Counted from the stretch's first letter, positions 24,295 to 31,710 are shown. The stretch is 60,054 nucleotides of DNA from Oscillospiraceae bacterium (GCA_017408915.1 JAFQTS010000089.1:1-60054); one strand, 5' to 3'. Notes: a model not told the origin generated them from the sequence alone. Made by a program: numbers and translations.

Positions 24295-24326
24295 TCCCGT
24301 GTTGCCTATTACGAGGCAACACGGGA
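24295..24326 (+). terminator. Terminator after the small membrane protein
   Basis: CCCGTGTTGCCT ATTACG AGGCAACACGGG then ACTGTTTTTTG. The stem shares CCCGTGTTGCC/GGCAACACGGG with the terminator at 38102-38139. Confidence 0.85.
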
Positions 24327-24362
24327 CTGTTTTTTGCCTCTTTGTAAAAGGAGGTTTTTCTT

Positions 24363-24527
24363 ATGTCACGATTTGAAGGTGTATGTGCCTGCTGCGACCA
24401 GTGCGGCGGCGAAATCTACTGCGGGGAGGAGTATTACCGCATCAATGGGGAGAATGTCTGCGAGGACTGCTTTGTGGACTACGCCCGCATCCTGCTGCGC
24501 CCCTTCCTGCTGGGAGGTGAGGGGTAA
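24363..24527 (+). CDS. Small zinc-ribbon/LIM-like protein
   Basis: A 54-codon gene with AAAGGAGG before the ATG. Cysteines C8, C10, C11, C14, C20, C33 and C36 include two CxxC pairs (C11-D-Q-C14 and C33-E-D-C36), suggesting a single zinc ribbon. Residues between (G-E-I-Y-C-G-E-E-Y-Y-R-I-N-G) resemble the treble-clef/LIM-like zinc proteins often seen near prophage genes. Its TAA is directly followed by the ATG of the next gene. The function is unknown, but the ribosome site and tight linkage support a real gene. Confidence 0.7.
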   Translation: MSRFEGVCACCDQCGGEIYCGEEYYRINGENVCEDCFVDYARILLRPFLLGGEG

Positions 24528-24767
24528 ATGGAGGAGAATTGGAACGCCCTTTTGCAGCAGGCGGTACGGGCTCTGAGCCAAGCCTGCGAGGGGCTGGCAG
24601 AGACCATCTCCCACGGCGAGGCGGGTGTGAAGGACATCCGCGAGCTGACGGCGGCGCTGAAAGAGCTGAATGCCCTCCACCGCAGCCTCCAAGATGGGGG
24701 CGGTCAGGAGGAATCCCCCTTAGTGGAGGTGTCCTTCGACGGGGACGGCGAAGGATGGAGCAGATAA
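24528..24767 (+). CDS. Small helical protein of unknown function
   Basis: A 79-residue acidic protein, mostly helical by composition (A-L-S-Q-A-C-E-G-L-A-E, E-L-T-A-A-L-K-E-L). It starts at the base after the stop of the zinc-ribbon gene, with GGGAGGTGAGG just upstream, so translation is likely coupled. The pair looks like phage-derived or accessory genes, but I do not recognise the family. A terminator begins at its stop codon. Confidence 0.6.
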   Translation: MEENWNALLQQAVRALSQACEGLAETISHGEAGVKDIRELTAALKELNALHRSLQDGGGQEESPLVEVSFDGDGEGWSR

Positions 24768-24793
24768 AAAAGGCCGCACAAGCGGCCTTTTTT
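24766..24793 (+). terminator. Terminator of the small-gene pair
   Basis: AAAAAAGGCCGC ACAA GCGGCCTTTTTT, overlapping the stop codon. Confidence 0.85.
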
Positions 24794-24911
24794 AAGTTAG
24801 AAGTAAGAGTGAAAAGGTAATAAGTGTGGTGTCCGCCTTGAGGCGGACAATTTTAATAATCCGCGCAGCGGATACCGCACTTCTTCACTATTCACTATTA
24901 CCTATAACTTT
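24794..24911. repeat. Composite palindromic element, copy 2
   Basis: Left arm GTTAGAAGTAAGAGTGAAAA, hairpins GTCCGCC TTGA GGCGGAC (24831-24848) and ATCCGC...GCGGAT, and right arm CTTCACTATTCACTATTACC. It is nearly identical to the core at 13281-13323. Confidence 0.7.
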
Positions 24912-24938
24912 TGAAAAGGCTCTAACGAGCCTTTTCAA
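24911..24938 (-). terminator. Terminator overlapping the end of the holin-like gene
   Basis: TTGAAAAGGCTC TAAC GAGCCTTTTCAA; the TAG stop lies in the loop, so the last codons form half of the stem. Confidence 0.75.
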
Positions 24939-25167
24939 GGTCGTCAATCCGATGGTTTGCCACTTTCATGCGCTCTTCCAGAACGGCTTCCTGTTCTTCG
25001 AGGCGGTAGGTGCGCTCCATGATGTGGTTGTGGACTTCCACTTTCTTCTCCAGCTGCTCCAAGCGGTAGGCGATGAGGGCGATGCTGCGGCGGTGGGCAA
25101 AAAATGCGCCTCCCAGCGTGCCCACCAGCGCCAGCGCCGCCACGGCGATGTCGCTCCAAAGTTCCAT
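24922..25167 (-). CDS. Small membrane/coiled-coil protein, phage holin (XhlA)-like
   Basis: An 81-residue protein with one N-terminal membrane helix (about 7-26: A-V-A-A-L-A-L-V-G-T-L-G-G-A) and a long charged helix (L-E-Q-L-E-K-K-V, L-E-E-Q-E-A-V-L-E-E-R). This layout is that of small holin/haemolysin-XhlA-like proteins found in clostridial prophages. No lysin or other phage gene is next to it, so it may be a domesticated or leftover phage gene. GGGGGAGG precedes the ATG. Confidence 0.65.
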   Translation of the reverse strand: MELWSDIAVAALALVGTLGGAFFAHRRSIALIAYRLEQLEKKVEVHNHIMERTYRLEEQEAVLEERMKVANHRIDDLEKAR

Positions 25168-25257
25168 GTGTCCTCCCCCCTTTCACGATGAATTTCCCTC
25201 TTCATAAAGAGGCGCAAAACAGGGGATTGTTGTCTTGGAATGGGCAACAAGGAAAAG

Positions 25258-25286
25258 AAAAAATCACCCCATGGGGGTGATTTTTT
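25258..25286 (-). terminator. Terminator of the GH13 gene
   Basis: AAAAAATCACCCC ATG GGGGTGATTTTTT, 3 bp past the stop on the minus strand. Confidence 0.88.
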
Positions 25287-25289
25287 CGT

Positions 25290-26954
25290 TTAAAAACTCT
25301 TCGCCCAAGTGACCAGCGAGCCGTGGTGGGTGTTGTCATCCACCGTCTTGCGCATATACTCCGTCACAGGGCCGTTTTTCGCCATCTTGCCCAAGATGAC
25401 CGCCTGCAACTCCGCCACCGTCATGTCCTCGTAGGGTTTGGTGAGGTCAAGGGCAGGGGCTTCCGCGGGGACTTCTTCCACGGCGGCTTTCTCTTCCACG
25501 ATAGGTGCTTCCACCACTTCGGGAAGGATTTCCTCTGCAACAGGAGCGACTTCCTCCACAACGGGCGTAATTTCTGCCATGACGGGCACATCTTCCGCCA
25601 CAGGCAGAGATGCACCATCCTCGACGCTGACCCACACCTCGCCGCCGTGGGCAGCAAGGTCGCAGGAAAAGCCGCCATCCTTGGCAATGGCCTCACGACC
25701 CCACAGTGCCCCGCGATAGACCCCGTTGGGGGCGGCGCAAAAGACGGTGCAGGGGTGGTCGGCGTTATTCACCGCCACCACGGCGTAGCTGCCCGCGCAG
25801 GCACGGGAAAAGACGAACTGCTCCGTGGTGAGGTGCTGCTCGCGGTAGTCGCCATAGCTGAGAGCCTTCACCTGCTGGCGCAGGTGTCCCAGCGCTGCCA
25901 CCACCGCCACGCAGCCGTTCTCCGCCGCCTCACCGACCCAATGGCGATAGTCCATGGCGGGACGGAGGGGCGCGTCGGCCTCTGCGCCGTGACCCTTCTT
26001 GCCTGCGATGCCGAACTCCGAGCCATAGTAGATGGACGGGATACCTTGGAGGGTGTAGAGGAGGATATGGACGCCGAGGAAATCACGGTGGTCTTTCAGT
26101 TTCGAGGAGATGCGCTCCACATCGTGGTTGTCCACGAAGGTGTAGAGCTTCTTGCAGCCCATGTCGTTGAGCCGCTTCACCGTGTGGGCAATTTCGAAGA
26201 AATTGTGGTCGTTGTAGCCCGAATAGAGGGCCTTATGGAGATGGTAGTTGGTGACGGAGTGGAGGGTGTCAGCATTGGCCCAGCGGCTATAGTCCCCGTG
26301 GATGACCTCGCCCATGAGCCAGAAGTCGGCCTTCACCTCGTTTGCCGTACGGCGCAACGCCTTCATAAAGTCGAAATCCAGCACATCGGCGGCATCGAGA
26401 CGGATGCCGTCCACATCGAATTCCTGCACCCAGTAGCGAATCACATCGCAGATGTAGTCGCGGACGGCGGGATTACGCTGATTCAGCTTCACCAGCAGGT
26501 CATAGCCGCCCCAGTTTTCGTAGGAAAAGCCGTCGTTGAAGCTGTTGTTGCCGTGGAAATTCACATTGCAGTACCAGTCGCGATAGGGGGAGTTCTCCCG
26601 CTTCTCCTTCAAGTCGCGGAAAGCGAAGAAATCGCGGCCCGTGTGGTTAAAGACGCCGTCAAAGATGACCTTCAAGCCCTTGTGGTGGCACTGCTGGACG
26701 AAGTGCTTCAGCGTCTCGTTGGTGCCGAGGCGGCTGTCCAGCTTTTTATAGTCGGTGGTCTCGTAGCCGTGGCCTACGGACTCAAAGAGGGGGCCGATGT
26801 AGAGGGCGTTGCAGCCGATGGCCTTGATGTGCCCCAGCCACGGCAGGAGGAGATTTAAGCGCTCCACGGGTGCGCCGTAGTCGTTTTGTTTGGGGGCACC
26901 CGTCATGCCCAAGGGGTAGATGTGATAGAATACTGCCTCGTCATACCAAGCCAT
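25290..26954 (-). CDS. Alpha-amylase family (GH13) glycoside hydrolase with extra C-terminal tail
   Basis: A 554-residue cytoplasmic enzyme without signal peptide. The GH13 barrel begins F-Y-H-I-Y-P-L-G. Catalytic residues are D in D-G-I-R-L-D-A-A-D (near 186), E in G-E-V-I-H-G-D (near 215) and D in V-D-N-H-D (near 275). After the usual beta domain there is a Val/Glu/Pro-rich linker of about 50 residues and then a roughly 40-residue segment starting K-P-Y-E-D-M-T-V-A-E-L-Q that I do not recognise. It should act on internal glycogen- or maltodextrin-type glucans. ATG 26954 is chosen for AAGGAG 6 nt upstream; the frame is open further. Confidence 0.88.
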   Translation of the reverse strand: MAWYDEAVFYHIYPLGMTGAPKQNDYGAPVERLNLLLPWLGHIKAIGCNALYIGPLFESVGHGYETTDYKKLDSRLGTNETLKHFVQQCHHKGLKVIFDGVFNHTGRDFFAFRDLKEKRENSPYRDWYCNVNFHGNNSFNDGFSYENWGGYDLLVKLNQRNPAVRDYICDVIRYWVQEFDVDGIRLDAADVLDFDFMKALRRTANEVKADFWLMGEVIHGDYSRWANADTLHSVTNYHLHKALYSGYNDHNFFEIAHTVKRLNDMGCKKLYTFVDNHDVERISSKLKDHRDFLGVHILLYTLQGIPSIYYGSEFGIAGKKGHGAEADAPLRPAMDYRHWVGEAAENGCVAVVAALGHLRQQVKALSYGDYREQHLTTEQFVFSRACAGSYAVVAVNNADHPCTVFCAAPNGVYRGALWGREAIAKDGGFSCDLAAHGGEVWVSVEDGASLPVAEDVPVMAEITPVVEEVAPVAEEILPEVVEAPIVEEKAAVEEVPAEAPALDLTKPYEDMTVAELQAVILGKMAKNGPVTEYMRKTVDDNTHHGSLVTWAKSF

Positions 26955-27011
26955 AGGTGTCTCCTTTGTGTTTGAATTGGGGATAGTATACCATAGGGAA
27001 AGGCAAAAAGA

Positions 27012-27212
27012 AAGGGGGGAGAGAAGCTCTCCCCTTCCCCTTTTGCCCCGCCATACTGTTTTTATCATGTTTCCCTGCGCTTTCCCCCAAGGGGACTTCC
27101 GTTGGGCGTGCGTAGGGAAACATACTTTGCGCTATGTAAGTGTGCGCGCTTGCGCGTGCGCGGCACAGAGCGGAGAGGGGATGTAAAGGGGAGAGAAGCT
27201 CTCCCCTTTATT
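27012..27212. other. Two copies of a GGGGAGAG hairpin flanking an AGGGAAACAT inverted repeat
   Basis: GGGGAGAGAAGCTCTCCCC occurs near 27017 and again near 27190. The second, next to the DUF368 stop and with T/A tracts, is a likely terminator of that leftward gene. Between them ATGTTTCCCT (27067) and AGGGAAACAT (27113) form a long inverted repeat, followed by alternating GCGCGC sequence. A related arrangement with GTAAAGGGGGAG/CTCCCCCTTTAC lies at 52980-53100. No gene is seen here. Confidence 0.55.
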
Positions 27213-27219
27213 TTTTCCG

Positions 27220-28041
27220 TCATTTCTTCCACCCCAAACGCTGTAGATTTTTCTCCAAGTCCCCCAAGAAGAAGGACACGCCGAAGCCCACTACCACCAG
27301 TGCAAGGGACAGCACCGACACGCCATTCCACCCCAGCACGCAGTTATCGCTGAGCATATTGGGGATCATGGACAGGAAAATGCCGAAAATCACGGAAAAG
27401 GTGGCGGTATACCACCGCTTGAAGAGAAGGCTCATGCCGAAGGAGATGGCTACCGCCCCGATAGCCAATCCCACCACCATAGGCAGGAGGATGCCCCACT
27501 CCAAGTTGGCCAGCGCCCCCACATACATCTCGTAAAAGCCGAGGGTGGAGAGGAACACGGCGGGGTCAACACCGGGGATAATCGCCGTCGCCGCCACCGC
27601 CACTCCCAGCAGTACCGACTGCAAAAGGGTAGGGTCGGTCACTTGGGGGAAGGCGTTGGGATTCACGGTAAAAAACCAAAAGCCCAGCCCCGCCGCCACG
27701 ACGATGACGGCGTAATAGACAGGCTTGAAGCCCTCTTTTCGCACCTCGCGCCACACCATGGGCAGCGTGCCGAGAATGAGACCTAAAAAGCAAAAGCGGG
27801 TGGGCATCTCAAAGTTCCCCAAGAGGAAATCAATGAGCTTACTAAAAAGAAGGACGCCCAAGAACATACCCGCCACCAGCGGCAGCAGGAAGGTGACATT
27901 CTTTTTAAAGCGGGTAAACAGCGTGCCGAGGGCATCGAGGGTCTTTTGATAGAGCCCGAAGATGATGAGCAGCACGCTGCCGCTAAGCCCCGGGGCAACG
28001 CCCCCGAGTCCCACAATGATTCCCTTTAAAAAGCGAGACAT
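27220..28041 (-). CDS. popT: DUF368 membrane protein, PopT-type polyprenyl-phosphate transporter
   Basis: A 273-residue protein with about eight to nine membrane helices. It opens with K-G-I-I-V-G-L-G-G-V-A-P-G-L-S-G-S, the DUF368 signature, echoed in the second half by A-A-T-A-I-I-P-G-V-D-P-A-V, as expected of an inverted repeat fold. DUF368 proteins (PopT) were shown to recycle undecaprenyl phosphate across the membrane for wall synthesis. The gene follows the MATE remnant in the same direction. The symbol is by family, not by closer identity. Confidence 0.88.
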   Translation of the reverse strand: MSRFLKGIIVGLGGVAPGLSGSVLLIIFGLYQKTLDALGTLFTRFKKNVTFLLPLVAGMFLGVLLFSKLIDFLLGNFEMPTRFCFLGLILGTLPMVWREVRKEGFKPVYYAVIVVAAGLGFWFFTVNPNAFPQVTDPTLLQSVLLGVAVAATAIIPGVDPAVFLSTLGFYEMYVGALANLEWGILLPMVVGLAIGAVAISFGMSLLFKRWYTATFSVIFGIFLSMIPNMLSDNCVLGWNGVSVLSLALVVVGFGVSFFLGDLEKNLQRLGWKK

Positions 28042-28077
28042 GGCAACTTACCTCTCAATGTGAATAGGAGCGCGCCT

Positions 28078-28320
28078 TTAGGGACGCTGTCCCAAATACT
28101 GTTTCCGATAGTAAAAATAGGGGAGAAAGACGCACAGCATGGCTCCCAGCCATGAGGCGGGCTCGGCAATAAACAGAGCATCGGCGCCGCGTCCTACGAT
28201 GGCGGCATCGGCGATCATATAAAACTGCTGCCCGACGTTTGTTAAAATAAGCGGTACGGCAAAGCGAAGAATATGCCTTGCAGGCCCTCCTGTGGTCATA
28301 TTGATGGTTCGCGTTCCCAA
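28078..28320 (-). pseudogene. MATE efflux transporter remnant with a large internal deletion
   Basis: An 80-codon frame whose first half (P-A-R-H-I-L-R-F-A-V-P-L, Q-Q-F-Y-M-I-A-D-A-A-I-V-G-R-G) is the N-terminus of a MATE transporter. Its second half (F-I-A-E-P-A-S-W-L-G-A, P-Y-F-Y-Y-R-K-Q-Y-L) is the C-terminus of the same family. About 360 central residues are missing while the frame is kept. MATE proteins need 12 helices, so this cannot transport. The junction is around residue 46. TATAAT and AGGAG upstream still look usable, so a short peptide may be made. Confidence 0.75.
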
Positions 28321-28368
28321 ACTTATGTACTCCTAAACTGTGTTTTCCATGATTATACCACGGACAGC

Positions 28369-28399
28369 AGAAAAAAGACAGGGGGAAATCCCCCTGTCT
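28369..28399 (-). terminator. Terminator of spoIVB
   Basis: AAGACAGGGGG AAAT CCCCCTGTCTT, with a T-run on the minus strand after it, about 35 bp beyond the spoIVB stop. Confidence 0.8.
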
Positions 28400-28432
28400 T
28401 GTGCTATTGAAAAAGTTTTATTGAATTAAACC

Positions 28433-29407
28433 TTACCCCGCTGCTAACATCTTCTCAATAAATATCCCGTACCCGCCGGTGGGGTCGTTCACCAGCACAT
28501 GGGTCACTGCCCCTACGATCTTGCCGTTTTGCAAAATGGGACTGCCGGACATACCCTGCACGATGCCGCCCGTCTTGGAAAGTAGTGCTTCGTCCTTCAC
28601 CTGCAGGAGCAGATCCCGTCCCGCTTTGCCGTTTTCATAGACCTTTTTGATCTCTATCGCGTATTCCCGCGTCTCGTCCCCCCACACCGTGGAGAGAATG
28701 GTGGCCTCGCCGCAGCGCACCTCATGGGGCGCAGCCACCGCCATAGGTGTGCCGAGGAAAAAGGCGGTGTCCGTCACCGTGCCGAAAATGCCGCTGCTGC
28801 TGTTGACGCCCATGGTGGCGATGTCACGCTGCACCGAGAAATCCCCCTTCAGCTCTCCCGGTTCGCCTGCTGCGCCGCGCTTCACCGCCTTGATGGTGGT
28901 GGGCATGATAGCGCCGCGCTGGAGCGTCATCAGCTGGGCCGTATCCACATCGGTAATGCCGTGACCCAATGCGCCGTAACTTTGGGTGGCGGGATCGTAG
29001 TAAGTCACCGTGCCCACGCCCGCCATGGAGTCGCGGATCCACACGCCTAAGCGCCACACGCCGTCTGCACCCTGTCGAGGGCTGTCGGCAAGGGAGAGAA
29101 TCCGCTCCCCGCGCTGCACCTCCATGGTCATAACCGCGCCGCCCTTTTCACGGAGGAGGGACTGCACCTCCTCGGTGGAATTGATCTCCTCCCCGTCTAA
29201 TTTCAGCAGCACATCGCCTTTTTGCAGCACGGTGCTGTCCTCCACTGCCACCACCAGCGCCCCGTCGGCGAAGAGCTTGATACCTACGGCTTTGCCCAGT
29301 GGGATCAGGGGGCGCTCTTCCACACCGTAGGTGGGGACAACGAGGGAAAATGCCATGAGCAGGGAAAAGAGAAGGGATAGGAATCGAAATTTGCCTCGTT
29401 CATACAA
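28433..29407 (-). CDS. spoIVB: SpoIVB-type S55 serine peptidase (sporulation signalling protease)
   Basis: A protein of about 324 residues with an N-terminal membrane/signal segment, a PDZ domain (about 60-105) and an S55 peptidase domain. G-A-L-G-H-G-I (His near 144) and G-M-S-G-S-P (Ser near 285) are the catalytic motifs. G-V-W-I-R-D-S-x-A-G-V-G-T and H-V-L-V-N-D-P are highly specific to SpoIVB. In Bacillus the forespore secretes SpoIVB to trigger pro-sigmaK processing. A GTG at 29416 overlaps the AAGGGG ribosome site, so TTG 29407 is preferred. This gene indicates a sporulating ancestry. Confidence 0.92.
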   Translation of the reverse strand: MYERGKFRFLSLLFSLLMAFSLVVPTYGVEERPLIPLGKAVGIKLFADGALVVAVEDSTVLQKGDVLLKLDGEEINSTEEVQSLLREKGGAVMTMEVQRGERILSLADSPRQGADGVWRLGVWIRDSMAGVGTVTYYDPATQSYGALGHGITDVDTAQLMTLQRGAIMPTTIKAVKRGAAGEPGELKGDFSVQRDIATMGVNSSSGIFGTVTDTAFFLGTPMAVAAPHEVRCGEATILSTVWGDETREYAIEIKKVYENGKAGRDLLLQVKDEALLSKTGGIVQGMSGSPILQNGKIVGAVTHVLVNDPTGGYGIFIEKMLAAG

Positions 29408-29537
29408 ACAGATCACCCCTTTTTGTTGTTGTCATCGATGACGGGGATATTTTTTGCGGCGAGACAAAAGCTATGTCCGTTAAATCCAGCCAAAATTACC
29501 ATCAGGAGAAATGATGGCAGAAATCATAAAAATTTTC

Positions 29538-29566
29538 TTTACTTATGAACAACAGTTTGTTATAAT
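29538..29566 (+). promoter_or_regulatory. Promoter of the CofE-like gene
   Basis: TTTACT (29538-29543), a 17 bp spacer, then TATAAT (29561-29566). A CCATCAGGAGAAATGATGG hairpin lies just upstream at 29499-29517. Confidence 0.75.
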
Positions 29567-29624
29567 TAGCTGTCAAAAAAATGTGTAAACCCTATTTTTA
29601 TGATACTGAAAGGATGATACTGGA

Positions 29625-30818
29625 ATGAGAACCCTTGGTACTGTGGTACGTGGTATCCGCGCTCCTATTTTCCGTGCCGGCGATGACGCTGTGGCAATGG
29701 TGGCTGAGACTGTGCTGAACGCACTGAAGGCCAACGACATCGAGCCCCGCGATAAAGACGTGGTGGCGGTGACGGAGTCTGTGGTGGCTCGCTGCCAGGG
29801 CAACTACGCCACTGTGGAGCAGATCGCTGCCGACGTGAAGCGTCGTACCGGCGGCGGCACGGTGGGTCTTACCTTCCCCATCACCAGCCGTAACCGTTTC
29901 TCTGTGCCCCTGCGCGGCATCGCCATGGGCTGCAAGAAGGTCGTCGTTATGATGTCCTATCCCTCCGATGAGATGGGCAATGCCTTTTTGACTCTGGAGC
30001 AGGTGGAGGAGGCCGGTGTCAATCCCTGGACCGATACCCTCACCGCCGATGAGTTCCGCGCCAAGTTTGGCGACGTGCGCCACACCTTTACCGGTATGGA
30101 CTACATCTCCTTCTATCAGGAGATCATCGAGTCTGCCGGCGCTGAGGCGGAGATCATCCTTAGTAACCGCGTGCAGGATATCCTCAACTACACCGACACC
30201 GTCATCGCCTGCGACATCCACAGCCGTTTCCGCAGCAAGGCTCAGCTGAAGAAGGCCGGTGCAAAGATCGTGCTGGGTCTGGACGACATCCTCTCCGAGA
30301 GCGTGGACGGCAGCGGCTACAACCCCGATTACGGTCTGCTGGGCAGCAATAAGGCTGACGAGGGCCGCATCAAGCTCTTCCCCCGCAACTCCATGGACGT
30401 GGCCGAGGCACTGGGCAAGGTGCTCAGCGAGGCTACCGGCAAGCAGATCGAGGCCATGATCTATGGCGACGGCTGCTTCAAGGATCCCGTGGGTATGATC
30501 TGGGAGATGGCTGACCCCGAGTGCTGCCCCGGCTTCACCGCAGGTCTGGCAGGCACCCCCAATGAGCTGAAGCTGAAGAACATCGCCGATGGCGAGTACA
30601 GCGAGCTGAAGGGCGCAGAGCTGAAGGCCGCCGTGGAGGAGAAGATCCGCAACAAGCAGAAGGGTTCTCTGGTGGGCAACATGGCCTCCATGGGCACCAC
30701 CCCCCGCCGCATCGTGGACCTGCTGGGCTCCCTGTGCGACCTCACCAGCGGCAGCGGTGATAAGGGCACGCCCGTCATCTACATTCAGGGTTACTTCGAC
30801 AACTTCATCGACGAGTAA
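29625..30818 (+). CDS. Coenzyme F420-0:L-glutamate ligase (CofE/FbiB)-like protein
   Basis: A 397-residue protein resembling the F420 gamma-glutamyl ligase family, where CofE adds glutamate to F420-0 using GTP. Segments fitting the family are the N-terminal R-T-L-G-T-V-V-R-G-I, D-K-D-V-V-A-V-T-E-S-V-V-A, and D-P-V-G-M-I-W-E-M-A-D-P later. It is much longer than archaeal CofE (about 250). F420 synthesis genes are not in this window and F420 is not expected in gut Clostridia, so another amino acid ligase reaction is likely. Isolated, with its own promoter and terminator. Confidence 0.72.
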   Translation: MRTLGTVVRGIRAPIFRAGDDAVAMVAETVLNALKANDIEPRDKDVVAVTESVVARCQGNYATVEQIAADVKRRTGGGTVGLTFPITSRNRFSVPLRGIAMGCKKVVVMMSYPSDEMGNAFLTLEQVEEAGVNPWTDTLTADEFRAKFGDVRHTFTGMDYISFYQEIIESAGAEAEIILSNRVQDILNYTDTVIACDIHSRFRSKAQLKKAGAKIVLGLDDILSESVDGSGYNPDYGLLGSNKADEGRIKLFPRNSMDVAEALGKVLSEATGKQIEAMIYGDGCFKDPVGMIWEMADPECCPGFTAGLAGTPNELKLKNIADGEYSELKGAELKAAVEEKIRNKQKGSLVGNMASMGTTPRRIVDLLGSLCDLTSGSGDKGTPVIYIQGYFDNFIDE

Positions 30819-30825
30819 AGAAAAA

Positions 30826-30850
30826 AGACACCCGAAAGGGTGTCTTTTTT
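30826..30850 (+). terminator. Terminator of the CofE-like gene
   Basis: AAAAGACACCC GAAA GGGTGTCTTTT, just after the stop. Confidence 0.87.
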
Positions 30851-30921
30851 AATGAATAGTGAATGATGAATAATTTTTGGCGGGCTTTGCACGCCCGCGA
30901 AGAATACCTGTTAATTGTTAA

Positions 30922-30950
30922 TTGTTAATTGTCTGCCCCTGTGCTATACT
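30922..30950 (+). promoter_or_regulatory. Promoter of the FMN reductase gene, with its -35 inside a heptamer repeat
   Basis: TTGTTA (30922-30927), a 17 bp spacer, then TATACT (30945-30950). The -35 is part of a TTAATTG tandem run (30908-30931), so the repeat may supply promoter function. Confidence 0.65.
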
Positions 30951-30979
30951 GCTTTCAAGAACCAACGGAGGTGGAGACC

Positions 30980-31528
30980 ATGACCTTATTCGTAGACGGC
31001 TGTATGCGAGAGAATTCCCGCACGCGGGAATTGGCAGAGACGGTACTCAAAAAACTTGGCGGCGAGGTGGTGCGTCTATCCCTCGCCGAAGAGGGGGTCG
31101 TGGGCTTGACCCCCGAAACGCTCCAATTGCGGGATAAGTTGCTGGCGGCGGAGGACTATGACCATCCCTTCTTTGCCCTCGCCCGTCAGTTCGCGGCGGC
31201 GGACACCATCGTAATCGCCGCGCCCTACTGGGACTTGCTGTTTCCTGCGGCGGTGCGGGCGTATGTGGAGCAAATCACCGTGGGCGGCATCACCTTCCGC
31301 TACGATGACCACGGCGTGCCCCAGAGTCTATGCCGCTGCAAGCATCTTGTCTACGTCACCACAGCGGGCGGGCCGATTTTCCGCAACTTCGGCTTTGAGT
31401 ACATCGAGGCGGTGGCGAAGGGCTTCTTCGGCGTGGAGAAAGTGGAGTGCTTCACCGCCGAGGGGTTAGATATTTACGGCGCAGATGTGGATGGTATTAT
31501 GGGTGAAGCCAAGAAAAAGATAAAGTAA
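30980..31528 (+). CDS. NAD(P)H-dependent FMN oxidoreductase, flavodoxin-like fold
   Basis: A 182-residue protein of the AzoR/NQO flavodoxin-fold superfamily. D-T-I-V-I-A-A-P-Y-W-D-L-L-F-P-A-A-V-R-A matches the family segment where P-x-Y/W-N/D-x-x-x-P-A-x-L-K follows strand 3. V-T-T-A-G-G-P is the second FMN-binding loop. It should reduce quinones, azo dyes or nitro compounds with NAD(P)H. The start at 30980 follows GGAGGTGGAG. It is monocistronic. Confidence 0.82.
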   Translation: MTLFVDGCMRENSRTRELAETVLKKLGGEVVRLSLAEEGVVGLTPETLQLRDKLLAAEDYDHPFFALARQFAAADTIVIAAPYWDLLFPAAVRAYVEQITVGGITFRYDDHGVPQSLCRCKHLVYVTTAGGPIFRNFGFEYIEAVAKGFFGVEKVECFTAEGLDIYGADVDGIMGEAKKKIK

Positions 31529-31551
31529 AATCACGGAGCGCGTAGCGCCTC

Positions 31552-31682
31552 GGCCCCCTCTGACGAGGGGGCTGGATTTTTGCGAAGCAAAAAGACTGGG
31601 GGAGAGAAAACGAACATCTTCCAAGTGTTGTCTCTCCCTCCGTCTGTCCTTCGGACAGCCACCTCCCTCGTCAGAGGGAGGC
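31552..31682. repeat. Long nested palindrome, copy R1
   Basis: GGCCCCCTCTGACGAGGGGG opens and CTCCCTCGTCAGAGGGAGGC closes the element. Inside are a GCGAAGC-centred hairpin, GACTGGGGGAGAGA facing TCTCTCCCTCCGTC, and a GTCCTTCGGAC hairpin. Same plan as R2 (46055), R3 (47129) and R4 (49075). Confidence 0.75.
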
Positions 31683-31710
31683 AAGGGCGGGCGTTGCCCG
31701 CCAAAAACTA

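Noticed and set aside
24363..25167. Intact prophage
   Set aside because: Only a few tiny genes with phage flavour are present. There are no capsid, terminase, portal or integrase genes, and surrounding genes are housekeeping.
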